The notes under the pieces are model-generated. The model had not been told where the DNA came from, ran no database searches, and was given only the letters and a program-made list of their open reading frames with translations. From positions 1-64,000 of the forward strand of contig JAYPEX010000007.1 of assembly GCA_038125995.1 (NCBI GenBank): DNA of 64,000 nt. The letters run 5' to 3'. Numbering within the stretch: the stretch's first letter is position 1; the number at the start of each line of letters is the position of its first letter. Source of the DNA: MAG-120531 sp038125995. Lineage in GTDB: Bacteria > Bacteroidota > Bacteroidia > Flavobacteriales > Flavobacteriaceae. A program made the position numbers and the translations under genes. Positions 50,338 to 58,350 of the stretch are shown piece by piece.

Positions 50338-51006
50338 ATGGCAAAACTCTATTTGGTTCCCACTCCAATTGGAAATCTGGAAGATATGACCCTCAGAGCA
50401 ATCAAAACTTTAAAAGAGGTAGATATGATTCTTGCGGAGGATACCAGAACCTCCAAAAAATTACTATCTCATTTTGACATTGAAACTCCACTTCAATCCC
50501 ATCATATGCACAATGAGCACAAAACGGTCGAAGGACTGGTGTCAAAATTAAAGGCTGGAACAACGATGGCACTGATTTCAGATGCGGGAACTCCTGCTAT
50601 TTCTGACCCTGGATTTTTACTTTCTAGAGCCTGTATCGCCCAGGGGATTCCCATTGAATGCCTTCCAGGAGCCACAGCTTTTGTTCCAGCTCTTGTCAAT
50701 AGTGGATTGCCTTCGGATCGATTTGTGTTTGAAGGGTTTTTACCTCCTAAAAAAGGCAGAAAAACCAGATTGGAGGAGCTCGCAGCAGAAAAACGAACCG
50801 TCATCTTGTACGAGTCCCCCTACAAACTCCTCAAAACACTTTCACAACTCATGGAGGTTTGTGGAGGAGATCGCCCTTGCTCTATTTCAAGGGAAATCTC
50901 CAAACTCTATGAGGAAACTGTAAGAGGAAGTTTGGAAGAAGCCTTACATCATTTTAAAGAAAAAGCACCAAAAGGAGAATTTGTGATTATCTTAGGAGCA
51001 AAATAA
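50338..51006 (+). CDS. rsmI: 16S rRNA (cytidine-1402-2'-O)-methyltransferase
   Basis: A 222-residue SAM-dependent methyltransferase of the tetrapyrrole-methylase fold. LYLVPTPIGNLEDMTLRAI at the start, AEDTRTSKKLLSH, ISDAGTPAISDPG and LPGATAFVPALVNSGL are diagnostic. Methylates the ribosomal decoding site. Shorter at the C-terminus than E. coli RsmI, as usual in this phylum. Confidence 0.94.
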   Translation: MAKLYLVPTPIGNLEDMTLRAIKTLKEVDMILAEDTRTSKKLLSHFDIETPLQSHHMHNEHKTVEGLVSKLKAGTTMALISDAGTPAISDPGFLLSRACIAQGIPIECLPGATAFVPALVNSGLPSDRFVFEGFLPPKKGRKTRLEELAAEKRTVILYESPYKLLKTLSQLMEVCGGDRPCSISREISKLYEETVRGSLEEALHHFKEKAPKGEFVIILGAK

Positions 51007-51015
51007 GTTGCTTCT

Positions 51016-52143
51016 ATGATTCAACCAATCCTCATCAGTCTCTTTACAGTGATTGCTGTAAGACTCTTAGATCAATGGGAAAACAAACACATCAAAACAC
51101 TTTTTGATTGGGTCCCTGCCATCTTATTAGCGTATGTATTTCCCGCATTGATCTCTGAATTTTGTGAGGTAGATTACTCTGCTTCACAAATTCACCAGTG
51201 GAGTAAGAACCTGTTGATTCCACTAGCCATCGTAGCAGTAATGAGCAGTTTGAGCTTTCAAGGACTAAAAGCCATCGGCTATAAGCCCCTATTATTATTT
51301 CTTTGTGGTTCACTCGCCATAGCTGTCTTACCGATACTGCTACTAGTTTTTTATGACGGGCACGAATTTATACAAGGCGTCTTGATTCAAGAAAATTATT
51401 GGAAAGGAATCCCTCCTATTGTCGGTTCTTGGATTGGGGGTTCTACTTCTCAATTAGTGCTCAAAGAACTGATCGATACCCCTGAAGAAGTGTTCTTGAG
51501 CATCCTTGTGATGGACAATATCCTGGTCAACATTTGGACCATTTTGATGTTTCAACTCATTAAGAAAAGTGAAACCATCAATCGAATCCTAAAAATTGAT
51601 TCGAAGACACTACCGCTCTCGATAATCAAACAATCCGAGAACCCAATTTCTAAATACCTCGTTATGGCAATTTTATGTACCGTGGTTGGTATTGTACAGA
51701 TCACTATTGAGCCATTTATCGGTAAAATTATTGCGCTTTCGATTGCTGGACTCCTGATGAGTAATTATATCAAGAGGTGGAATTTTGATTTTGTACTTAA
51801 CATGGGAGGTTTACTCATTCTTATGGTCATGGCCGTATTAGGACTCAAGCTCAATTTTGATCATTTGACTTTTAACGGTCATTTTTTTGGATTTCTAATC
51901 GTTTGGATGTTGGCTCAATTTTTTATTAGTATCGGTGTTGCTAAACTTTTAAACATTAATTTTGCCTGGGTTCCAATAGCCAGTATGGCAAATGTTGGAG
52001 GAATTGCAACCGCTCCTGCAGTAACTGCTGCTTATGAAAAAAAATGGATGCCTCACGCCATTGTACTCGCGATCTTATCCATGGCGACTGGGACCTTTTG
52101 GGGACTGCTAACCATCGATCTTTTTAAACGATTTTATCTTTGA
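51016..52143 (+). CDS. DUF819 family membrane protein
   Basis: A 375-residue protein with about ten membrane helices. GSWIGGSTSQLVLKEL in the first half and ASMANVGGIATAPAVTAAYEK near the end are paired motifs of DUF819 transporter-like proteins (repeat-type fold related to ion symporters). Substrate unknown. Nine bases after rsmI; end overlaps the open frame of the OsmC gene. Confidence 0.82.
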   Translation: MIQPILISLFTVIAVRLLDQWENKHIKTLFDWVPAILLAYVFPALISEFCEVDYSASQIHQWSKNLLIPLAIVAVMSSLSFQGLKAIGYKPLLLFLCGSLAIAVLPILLLVFYDGHEFIQGVLIQENYWKGIPPIVGSWIGGSTSQLVLKELIDTPEEVFLSILVMDNILVNIWTILMFQLIKKSETINRILKIDSKTLPLSIIKQSENPISKYLVMAILCTVVGIVQITIEPFIGKIIALSIAGLLMSNYIKRWNFDFVLNMGGLLILMVMAVLGLKLNFDHLTFNGHFFGFLIVWMLAQFFISIGVAKLLNINFAWVPIASMANVGGIATAPAVTAAYEKKWMPHAIVLAILSMATGTFWGLLTIDLFKRFYL

Positions 52144-52211
52144 TAGGAGGAGGTTTGTTTGAGATCGACTTCAGAGAATTATTGTATTTTTACAGTCTAA
52201 TAAGTCATTTT

Positions 52212-52631
52212 ATGGAAAATCATATCAGTACCTTCTGGAAAGGAGGAAATTCGTTTGAATCAGAAAACACTTCAGGTCACCATCTCATCATGGATGCAGA
52301 ACAGCCTGAATCAGGAGCAACCTATTACAGACCTAAAAGTTTGATGCTTTCAGCATTGGCTGGTTGTTCAGGTTTAGATGTCGTTTTTCTCATTAAAAAA
52401 ATGAAGTTAGAGGTTGATGAATTCAGTATTGAAATCAAGGCTCATCTTACCGATGAACACCCTAAATTTTACGATAAGGTACATGTGATATACCACTTTC
52501 ACGGAGAAAATCTCAATGAATCGAAACTGGGTAGATGTGTGGAGCTTTCTGTTGATAAATACTGTGGTGTTGCTGAAATGTTTCGTCGATTTTCAGAATT
52601 GACAAACGAGATTGTATTCCATAAGTCATAG
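52212..52631 (+). CDS. OsmC family protein
   Basis: A 139-residue OsmC/Ohr-fold protein. YYRPKSLMLSALAGCSGLDVVFLIKKM contains one conserved Cys; a second (KYCGVAEMF) lies near the C-terminus, as in thiol peroxidases that reduce organic hydroperoxides. The ATG at 52212 (MENHIST) opens the domain; the longer frame from 52140 adds a non-conserved leader. Overlaps recJ by one base. Confidence 0.85.
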   Translation: MENHISTFWKGGNSFESENTSGHHLIMDAEQPESGATYYRPKSLMLSALAGCSGLDVVFLIKKMKLEVDEFSIEIKAHLTDEHPKFYDKVHVIYHFHGENLNESKLGRCVELSVDKYCGVAEMFRRFSELTNEIVFHKS

Positions 52632-54340
52632 TGTCATACATGCGATGGATCACTAGAGAACAAGCAGACAAGGACAAGGTTAATGCCCTAGCAGAGTCCC
52701 TAGGAGTTGCACTTCCTATCGCTGAGCTTTTAGTTCAAAGAGGCATTGAAAATTTCGATACCGCTAAAGACTTTTTTCGTCCCCATTTTGATCAATTACA
52801 CCCTCCAACACTAATGAAGGATATGGATAAGGCCGTGGGAAGAATCCTCGAAGCCTTATCGCTAGAAGAATCCATTCTGGTCTATGGAGACTACGATGTG
52901 GATGGAACCACTTCTGTGGCGCTGATGAGTTCATTTTTAAAGAATTTTAGTGATCAAATTAGCACGTATATTCCCGATCGTTACACAGAAGGCTATGGAG
53001 TTTCTTATCAGGGAATTGATTATGCTGCTGAAAATAATATCAATCTAATCATAGCACTCGACTGTGGAATTAAAGCAGTAGATAAAGTCGCTTACGCCAA
53101 CGAAAAAGGCATTGACTTTATAATCTGTGATCACCACCGACCTGGAGATCAATTGCCCGATGCACAGGCCATTCTCAACCCCAAACAACGTGATTGTTTC
53201 TATCCTTATAAAGAACTCTGTGGTTGCGGTATTGGTTTTAAACTGATTCAAGCATTGGGTGAAGAATTGGGTTTGGAAGAAAGTGATTTGATCCCCTATC
53301 TCGATTTAGTATCAACAGCTATAGGGGCCGATATTGTCCCCCTAGACGGTGAAAACAGAACCCTAGCAAGTCTTGGATTGGAACAAATCAACAACAGTCC
53401 TAGACCAGGTTTTAAAGCCATCATCGATCAGGTAAGAATTGAGGAATTAACCTTGAGCAATGTCATCTTTATGATCGCTCCAAGAATTAATGCTGCTGGA
53501 CGAATGAATCACGGTTCACAGGCTGTTGAATTATTAGTCGAAAATGACGCTTCGAGAGCCCGAAAAATTTGTTCACAGATCGAACAAAACAATACAGAGA
53601 GAAGAAGCGTCGAATCGAAAATTACACAGGAAGCACTCGATCAGATAATACATCTTAAAGAAGAAAAAGCAGCTAGTACCGTAGTCTATGACGAGCATTG
53701 GCACAAAGGGGTTATCGGAATTGTCGCCTCTAGACTCATCGACACCTATTACAGACCGACACTAGTTTTTACCAAGAGTGGTGATCAACTCGCTGCCTCA
53801 GCGCGATCTGTTAAAGGATTTGATATCTATAAGGCCATTGATGCCTGTAGCGATCACTTAATTCAATTTGGAGGGCATAAATACGCTGCAGGAGTGACAC
53901 TGAAGCCCGAGCAGTACGACTCTTTTAAAAAAGCCTTTGAAGCCTATGTCTTATTGAACTTAGAAGAAGGGCTCAAAACACCTTCTGTAAGCATCGACAT
54001 GGAATTAAGACTCGAAGATATCAATCCTAAATTCTATAGAATTCTCAAGCAATTCGCTCCCTTTGGCCCTGAAAATTGGGCACCTACTTTTATAAGCAAA
54101 GGTGTTGAGGACAGTGGATATGCAAAAACTGTTGGTGAAGACGACAAACACCTCAAGGCTCGATTTTCTCAAGATATGGCCTATGATACTGATGCGATCG
54201 GATTTGATTTAGGCAAGCATTTAAACCTGATAACAGGACGAAAAAAAGTAGATATTGTCTATAGTTTGGATCACAATACCTGGCAGGGAACGACTTCAAT
54301 TCAGTTAAAACTAAAAGACCTCAAAGCATCTGAGTCTTAA
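52631..54340 (+). CDS. recJ: Single-stranded-DNA-specific exonuclease RecJ
   Basis: A 569-residue DHH phosphoesterase for recombination and mismatch repair. YGDYDVDGTTS (about 85-95), ALDCGIKA, ICDHHRPGDQLP with the DHH triad, GADIVPL, and the DHHA1 motif FGGHKYAAGVTL (about 415-426). Start GTG at 52631 or ATG at 52640; both keep the domain. Ends four bases inside the convergent lpxH gene. Confidence 0.94.
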   Translation: MSYMRWITREQADKDKVNALAESLGVALPIAELLVQRGIENFDTAKDFFRPHFDQLHPPTLMKDMDKAVGRILEALSLEESILVYGDYDVDGTTSVALMSSFLKNFSDQISTYIPDRYTEGYGVSYQGIDYAAENNINLIIALDCGIKAVDKVAYANEKGIDFIICDHHRPGDQLPDAQAILNPKQRDCFYPYKELCGCGIGFKLIQALGEELGLEESDLIPYLDLVSTAIGADIVPLDGENRTLASLGLEQINNSPRPGFKAIIDQVRIEELTLSNVIFMIAPRINAAGRMNHGSQAVELLVENDASRARKICSQIEQNNTERRSVESKITQEALDQIIHLKEEKAASTVVYDEHWHKGVIGIVASRLIDTYYRPTLVFTKSGDQLAASARSVKGFDIYKAIDACSDHLIQFGGHKYAAGVTLKPEQYDSFKKAFEAYVLLNLEEGLKTPSVSIDMELRLEDINPKFYRILKQFAPFGPENWAPTFISKGVEDSGYAKTVGEDDKHLKARFSQDMAYDTDAIGFDLGKHLNLITGRKKVDIVYSLDHNTWQGTTSIQLKLKDLKASES

Positions 54341-55116
54341 ATTTGATGGTTCTTTAATTCAAAGGTTCCACTTGATAATGATCCATAGGTAAAATGGGAG
54401 ATCCAATCTCCCAAGTTAATATACCTAGCGATATTATTTAATTGAATTTCCAAAGGCAAATGACGATGCCCAAATACAAAATAATCAACTGCTTCTCTTT
54501 GGAGTACTTCTTTGGAATAGATCACAAGCCATTCCTGGTCCTCTCCTAAAAAATGAATGTCTTCAGCTCCTGATATGAGTTTGTTTTTTAAAGACAAATA
54601 CTGAGCCAATGCTACACCAATATCGGGATGTAACCATCGATAGGCCCATTGACATATTTTATTGGTAAAGATTTTTTTCATGAACTTATAACCGTGATCT
54701 CCAGGACCTAAACCATCACCATGGCCAATAAAAAAAACTTTGTTGTCAATATGAAAACGCTGTGGCTTAAAAAAGACTTGGGCACCAATTTCTTGTTCCA
54801 AATAATCTCGCATCCACAGGTCGTGGTTTCCTACAAAAAAATAAATAGGAACACCTCTATCGCTCATACGAGCAAGACTTCCAAGAACACGTGTAAATCC
54901 TTTGGGTACTACTTTCTTGTATTCAAACCAAAAGTCAAATAAATCTCCTAAAATAAAAAGTGCTTGAACATCCTTTTGAATTGAATCCAGCCATGAGACA
55001 AATTTCAGTTCTCTAATACGGCTCTTTTCAGAAGTTGGCGCCCCCAAGTGAAGATCACTACAAAAATAAATTTTTGAGCCTTCTACAGTTGATATGGATA
55101 TAGGAGATTCACTCAT
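54337..55116 (-). CDS. lpxH: UDP-2,3-diacylglucosamine diphosphatase, LpxH-like
   Basis: A 259-residue calcineurin-like metallophosphatase. Metal motifs: SDLHLGAP, ILGDLFDFWFEY, VGNHDLWM, GHGDG and FGHRHLPLEI. The order and DFWFEY fit LpxH, which splits UDP-diacylglucosamine to lipid X in lipid A synthesis. Bacteroidota often have several such paralogues, so the precise substrate is likely but not certain. Confidence 0.85.
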   Translation of the reverse strand: MSESPISISTVEGSKIYFCSDLHLGAPTSEKSRIRELKFVSWLDSIQKDVQALFILGDLFDFWFEYKKVVPKGFTRVLGSLARMSDRGVPIYFFVGNHDLWMRDYLEQEIGAQVFFKPQRFHIDNKVFFIGHGDGLGPGDHGYKFMKKIFTNKICQWAYRWLHPDIGVALAQYLSLKNKLISGAEDIHFLGEDQEWLVIYSKEVLQREAVDYFVFGHRHLPLEIQLNNIARYINLGDWISHFTYGSLSSGTFELKNHQI

Positions 55117-55118
55117 CG

Positions 55119-55571
55119 TTAGGAATTGTCTTCAGCGTACCACTCAGCAAAAGAACTGTCCGTTTCTTGTAACTTTAATGAATAGAGCCTAATATTATCA
55201 GGTAAACGCTTCTTAATTTTTTGAGCAAAATCAATGACCATATTTTCAGAAGTCGGCTGATAATCTGCAAGAATGATATGATGTCCTTCGGATTCTAACT
55301 TTTTTGCGAGTTCTAGATGAGGCGTATTCTTGTTAAAGACCGTAGCGTGATCGAATAGGTCAACTATTTCTTCCTTGACGATTTTTTTTAAATCAGAAAA
55401 GTCAATTACCATTCCCAATTTTACTTCTGAAGGATCAGTGATGGGACTTCCTATCACCGTCACAGAAAGTTTATAGCTATGTCCGTGTACATTTCTACAC
55501 TTACCATCATAGCCATAGAGCGCATGACCTGTCTCAAAGCTGAACATCTTAGTAATTCGAATCGAACTCAT
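55119..55571 (-). CDS. queD: 6-carboxytetrahydropterin synthase / PTPS family
   Basis: A 150-residue tunnelling-fold enzyme. FETGHALYGYDGKCRNVHGHSYKL supplies the zinc histidines and the catalytic Cys; LFDHATVFNK and the C-terminal LQETDSSFAEW complete the site. Most bacterial members act in queuosine synthesis. Start overlaps the end of the 32-residue ORF by the ATGA pattern; two bases before lpxH. Confidence 0.9.
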   Translation of the reverse strand: MSSIRITKMFSFETGHALYGYDGKCRNVHGHSYKLSVTVIGSPITDPSEVKLGMVIDFSDLKKIVKEEIVDLFDHATVFNKNTPHLELAKKLESEGHHIILADYQPTSENMVIDFAQKIKKRLPDNIRLYSLKLQETDSSFAEWYAEDNS

Positions 55572-55666
55572 TTTCTTCTCTTGTATTTTCTATTTGCTCG
55601 GAACTTATTGATTCCATAAACAACCACTAACATTAAGGCTAGAGCTGCAAACAACATATTTCCCAT
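55568..55666 (-). CDS. 32-residue single-helix membrane peptide
   Basis: ATG at 55666 overlaps the stop of the enoyl-CoA hydratase gene (TAATG) and its TGA overlaps the queD start (ATGA), so it is exactly tiled between two genes. The peptide has one membrane helix (MLFAALALMLVVVYGI) and a strongly basic tail (NKFRANRKYKRRK). Such tiling is hard to explain by chance, and positive-inside topology would put the tail in the cytoplasm. Function unknown. Confidence 0.6.
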   Translation of the reverse strand: MGNMLFAALALMLVVVYGINKFRANRKYKRRK

Positions 55667-56421
55667 TACTTTTTATACTTTTTTAATTGTTCTTGTGTAT
55701 GATCACTAAGTGCTAACTGAGCCGTTGATGCTGCCTTTGACTCTAAAAGTGACTCCCATGAATCAGTCGATTCCCACAAGGTATTTTTTAATGCTTTGAT
55801 CGCTTGTGGACTCCAATCGCTTATGTTTTCTAATCGATCGTTTAGCTCTTGGTCTAAAGCTTCTAAAGAATCGAATTTTTGAGTAAATAATCCACGATCA
55901 TAGCCCCAGTTGTGATCCAACCAATTGGTCGGGTTTAAACTCAGTGTTGAAAATGCAGAAACCCCAATCTTTCGAATAAGGGCAGGAGCAATCACTAGAG
56001 GCGCTATTCCTAAATTGATTTCTGAAAGTCTCAAACTCGACTTTCGAGTAGCAAAAGCTAAATCACAGGCTGCGATAATGCCAACTCCTCCTCCAACAGC
56101 TTTAGAGTGAACTCTAGCAATGATTAATTTAGGGCTATTTTTAATCGCTAAAATCAATCGAGCAAAACCCATAAAAAACTCCTTTGCCTCTTCTAAATTG
56201 GAGAGTGAAACCACTTCACTGAGATTGGCTCCAGCACAAAAGGCAGTGTGTTCTGGTGATCGAAGCAAAATTGCTTTAATAGAGGCATCCTCACTCAACT
56301 GATTGATTTGCGATGTCAATTCAGCAAGCATGCTTGAAGTACACGAATTTCCAGCTGGGTGTGAAAATGTCAAATGAGCGATAACTCCTTCGATTTGACT
56401 GCTTATTGATCCCTGATTCAT
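55666..56421 (-). CDS. Enoyl-CoA hydratase/isomerase family protein
   Basis: A 251-residue crotonase-fold protein. Oxyanion-hole motifs AFCAGANLSEV and HSKAVGGGVGIIAACD are clear, but catalytic glutamates of true enoyl-CoA hydratases are hard to place, so the exact reaction (for example methylglutaconyl-CoA hydration) is open. N-terminal part is compact (IEGVIAHLTFSHPAGNS). Probably cotranscribed with the small peptide and queD. Confidence 0.8.
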   Translation of the reverse strand: MNQGSISSQIEGVIAHLTFSHPAGNSCTSSMLAELTSQINQLSEDASIKAILLRSPEHTAFCAGANLSEVVSLSNLEEAKEFFMGFARLILAIKNSPKLIIARVHSKAVGGGVGIIAACDLAFATRKSSLRLSEINLGIAPLVIAPALIRKIGVSAFSTLSLNPTNWLDHNWGYDRGLFTQKFDSLEALDQELNDRLENISDWSPQAIKALKNTLWESTDSWESLLESKAASTAQLALSDHTQEQLKKYKK

Positions 56422-56440
56422 TAGTGATATTTTGTTAAAA

Positions 56441-57781
56441 TTAAGCCTTTCTTGCTAGTGGTAAAAATTTAAGTCTAAATTTTACATACAATGCGATATA
56501 ACGAAGAAGGATCCAGAACCCAAAACCGAGCCATATCCCCTCTAATCCCCATCCTAAATAAACGGTGATATACACAAATGGTATGAAGCCTAAAAAAGAA
56601 GATGCGAGCAGCACATTTCTGAGATAGGCCGTTTCTCCTAATCCCTTGAATAAGCCATCGTATATGAATGCTAAGCAATTGAGTGGCATAAACAGTAGCA
56701 CGACAAAGAAGATTTCTTTAAATATTTCTACGGCCTTGGAATCATTGGAAAACAAATATCCGATGGGCTCGTAAAATAAGACTCCTAGTCCCATGATCAA
56801 TAGACTCAAAATCAAGGCGTATATCGAAGTCTTTTTTACGAGCTCTCTGAGTAAATCGTATTGTTTTGCTCCCAGAAATTTACCTCCCATTAAATTGGCT
56901 GCAGAAGAGAAGCCATCGATTAAAAAGGCAGCAAAAAGCCAAAGATTGAAGGCGATCGTGTGAGCTCCAATGTATTCATTTCCAAGTGCCGTGGCTGTTT
57001 GAACCGAATAAATCAATGCAGCATTTAAAGCTAGAGTTCTGATAAAAAGGTGAAGACTCATCTTGACGTAGCGTCTGAGCTCCGGATGAATGGCGCCTTT
57101 AAATTGTAATCTAAAATTGGTTTTGCGATACATGAGAATCAAACTCATAAGTGCCATGACTCCCTGGGCTAATAAACTTGCCCAAGCGGCCCCTTCTAGG
57201 TACATCGCAGGAACATATCCTTCCCATCCAAAAACAAATAGATAGTCCAATCCGACATTCAACAGGGCTCCAACAGCGGCGATAAGCATCGGCCAAAGGG
57301 TGTTTTGAAGCCCTCTAAACATTCCAAATACTCCAAAGGTGATCAGCGTTAGTGGGAAACCCCAAATTCGTATTCTAAAATAGGACTCACAAAATGCTAA
57401 CAAGGCCCCATGAGCATTCATCAACTCTAAAATAGGTCTCATGAAGGCGATGGATCCCAGGACCAATAACAGGCTTATCACAACATTAATCGCTAGGGCT
57501 TGAGCTGGTAACTCTTCGATTTCTCGAAGTGCTCCTCTTCCCAAATACTGAGCAATCAAGGAGGATAATGCTGCTCTAGATTGTCCCAAAACCCAAATGA
57601 GCATCGACAAATACGATCCCACTATTCCTGCAGCAGCAAGCGACATCAATCCAGTTTCAGGAATATTTCCAACAATCGCAGTATCGGTTAAGGATAATAA
57701 TGGTTCGGCAATACCTGCTATCGTTGCAGGAATTGCAATTTTAAAAATTGATCTTCTCTTTATAAGGTTATATGAGCTCAT
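56441..57781 (-). CDS. MATE family efflux transporter
   Basis: A 446-residue protein with 12 predicted helices. First-helix motif IAIPATIAGIAEPLLSLTDTAIVGN and second-half NLWLFAAFLIDGFSSAANLMGGKFLGA match DinF-type MATE antiporters, which expel cationic compounds with Na+ or H+. Nineteen bases separate it from the hydratase gene. Confidence 0.88.
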   Translation of the reverse strand: MSSYNLIKRRSIFKIAIPATIAGIAEPLLSLTDTAIVGNIPETGLMSLAAAGIVGSYLSMLIWVLGQSRAALSSLIAQYLGRGALREIEELPAQALAINVVISLLLVLGSIAFMRPILELMNAHGALLAFCESYFRIRIWGFPLTLITFGVFGMFRGLQNTLWPMLIAAVGALLNVGLDYLFVFGWEGYVPAMYLEGAAWASLLAQGVMALMSLILMYRKTNFRLQFKGAIHPELRRYVKMSLHLFIRTLALNAALIYSVQTATALGNEYIGAHTIAFNLWLFAAFLIDGFSSAANLMGGKFLGAKQYDLLRELVKKTSIYALILSLLIMGLGVLFYEPIGYLFSNDSKAVEIFKEIFFVVLLFMPLNCLAFIYDGLFKGLGETAYLRNVLLASSFLGFIPFVYITVYLGWGLEGIWLGFGFWILLRYIALYVKFRLKFLPLARKA

Positions 57782-57884
57782 TTATTGGTAAAGGTAAGAA
57801 GATTGTTTCTCCCATAAACTTTGGTTTTGAATTAAACCTTTCGTAAATTTAATAGTCTTTAATAGAACTCTTAATTCAGCTGTC

Positions 57885-58337
57885 ATGCGATTACTTTTGG
57901 TCTTCATTTTTATCCTCAGTATCAGTTCAACTTCTTATGCACAACAGGATACCATTGCTCTTAAAGAAGTTACCGTTAAAAAGAAAAGAGCTAAGAAGAA
58001 AAGCAATCGATTTAGCAGCCTCAACCTATACAAGGTGGATGTTCACGCTCCTAATTTATTTCAGGCAATTCGCAAGCACCTCGGCAATGCGCGTTTGGAC
58101 AAAGCCGCCAATAAGGTGGTCTTACTAATGGATCGAATCTACGCTCCAACCTCTGGATCAAAATACGCTTTATGGGTAGTTGATGAAAACATTTATGGGG
58201 ATGCTATGCCTCCGGGATTGGATTTTAATTCCATTCGAAAAGTGAGGGTTTTAAAAACTGTTTTAGAAACTTCAAAATACGGATTTAGAGGCGCTAGTGG
58301 TGTCATTGAAATTACCACAACTAACAAACAGAACTAA
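57885..58337 (+). CDS. Stand-alone TonB-plug-like secreted protein
   Basis: A 150-residue protein with a signal peptide (to about SYAQ, residue 20). Then LKEVTVKKKRAKKKSNR, like the start of a TonB-dependent receptor, and a plug-domain pattern: LFQAIRKHLGNARL, VVLLMDRIYAP, SIRKVRVLKT and YGFRGASGVIEITT. No beta-barrel follows. It may be a lone plug used in signalling or receptor assembly, or a shortened receptor; the 14-base gap to the next convergent gene leaves no room for lost sequence. Confidence 0.6.
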   Translation: MRLLLVFIFILSISSTSYAQQDTIALKEVTVKKKRAKKKSNRFSSLNLYKVDVHAPNLFQAIRKHLGNARLDKAANKVVLLMDRIYAPTSGSKYALWVVDENIYGDAMPPGLDFNSIRKVRVLKTVLETSKYGFRGASGVIEITTTNKQN

Positions 58338-58350
58338 ATTTCTTATATCC

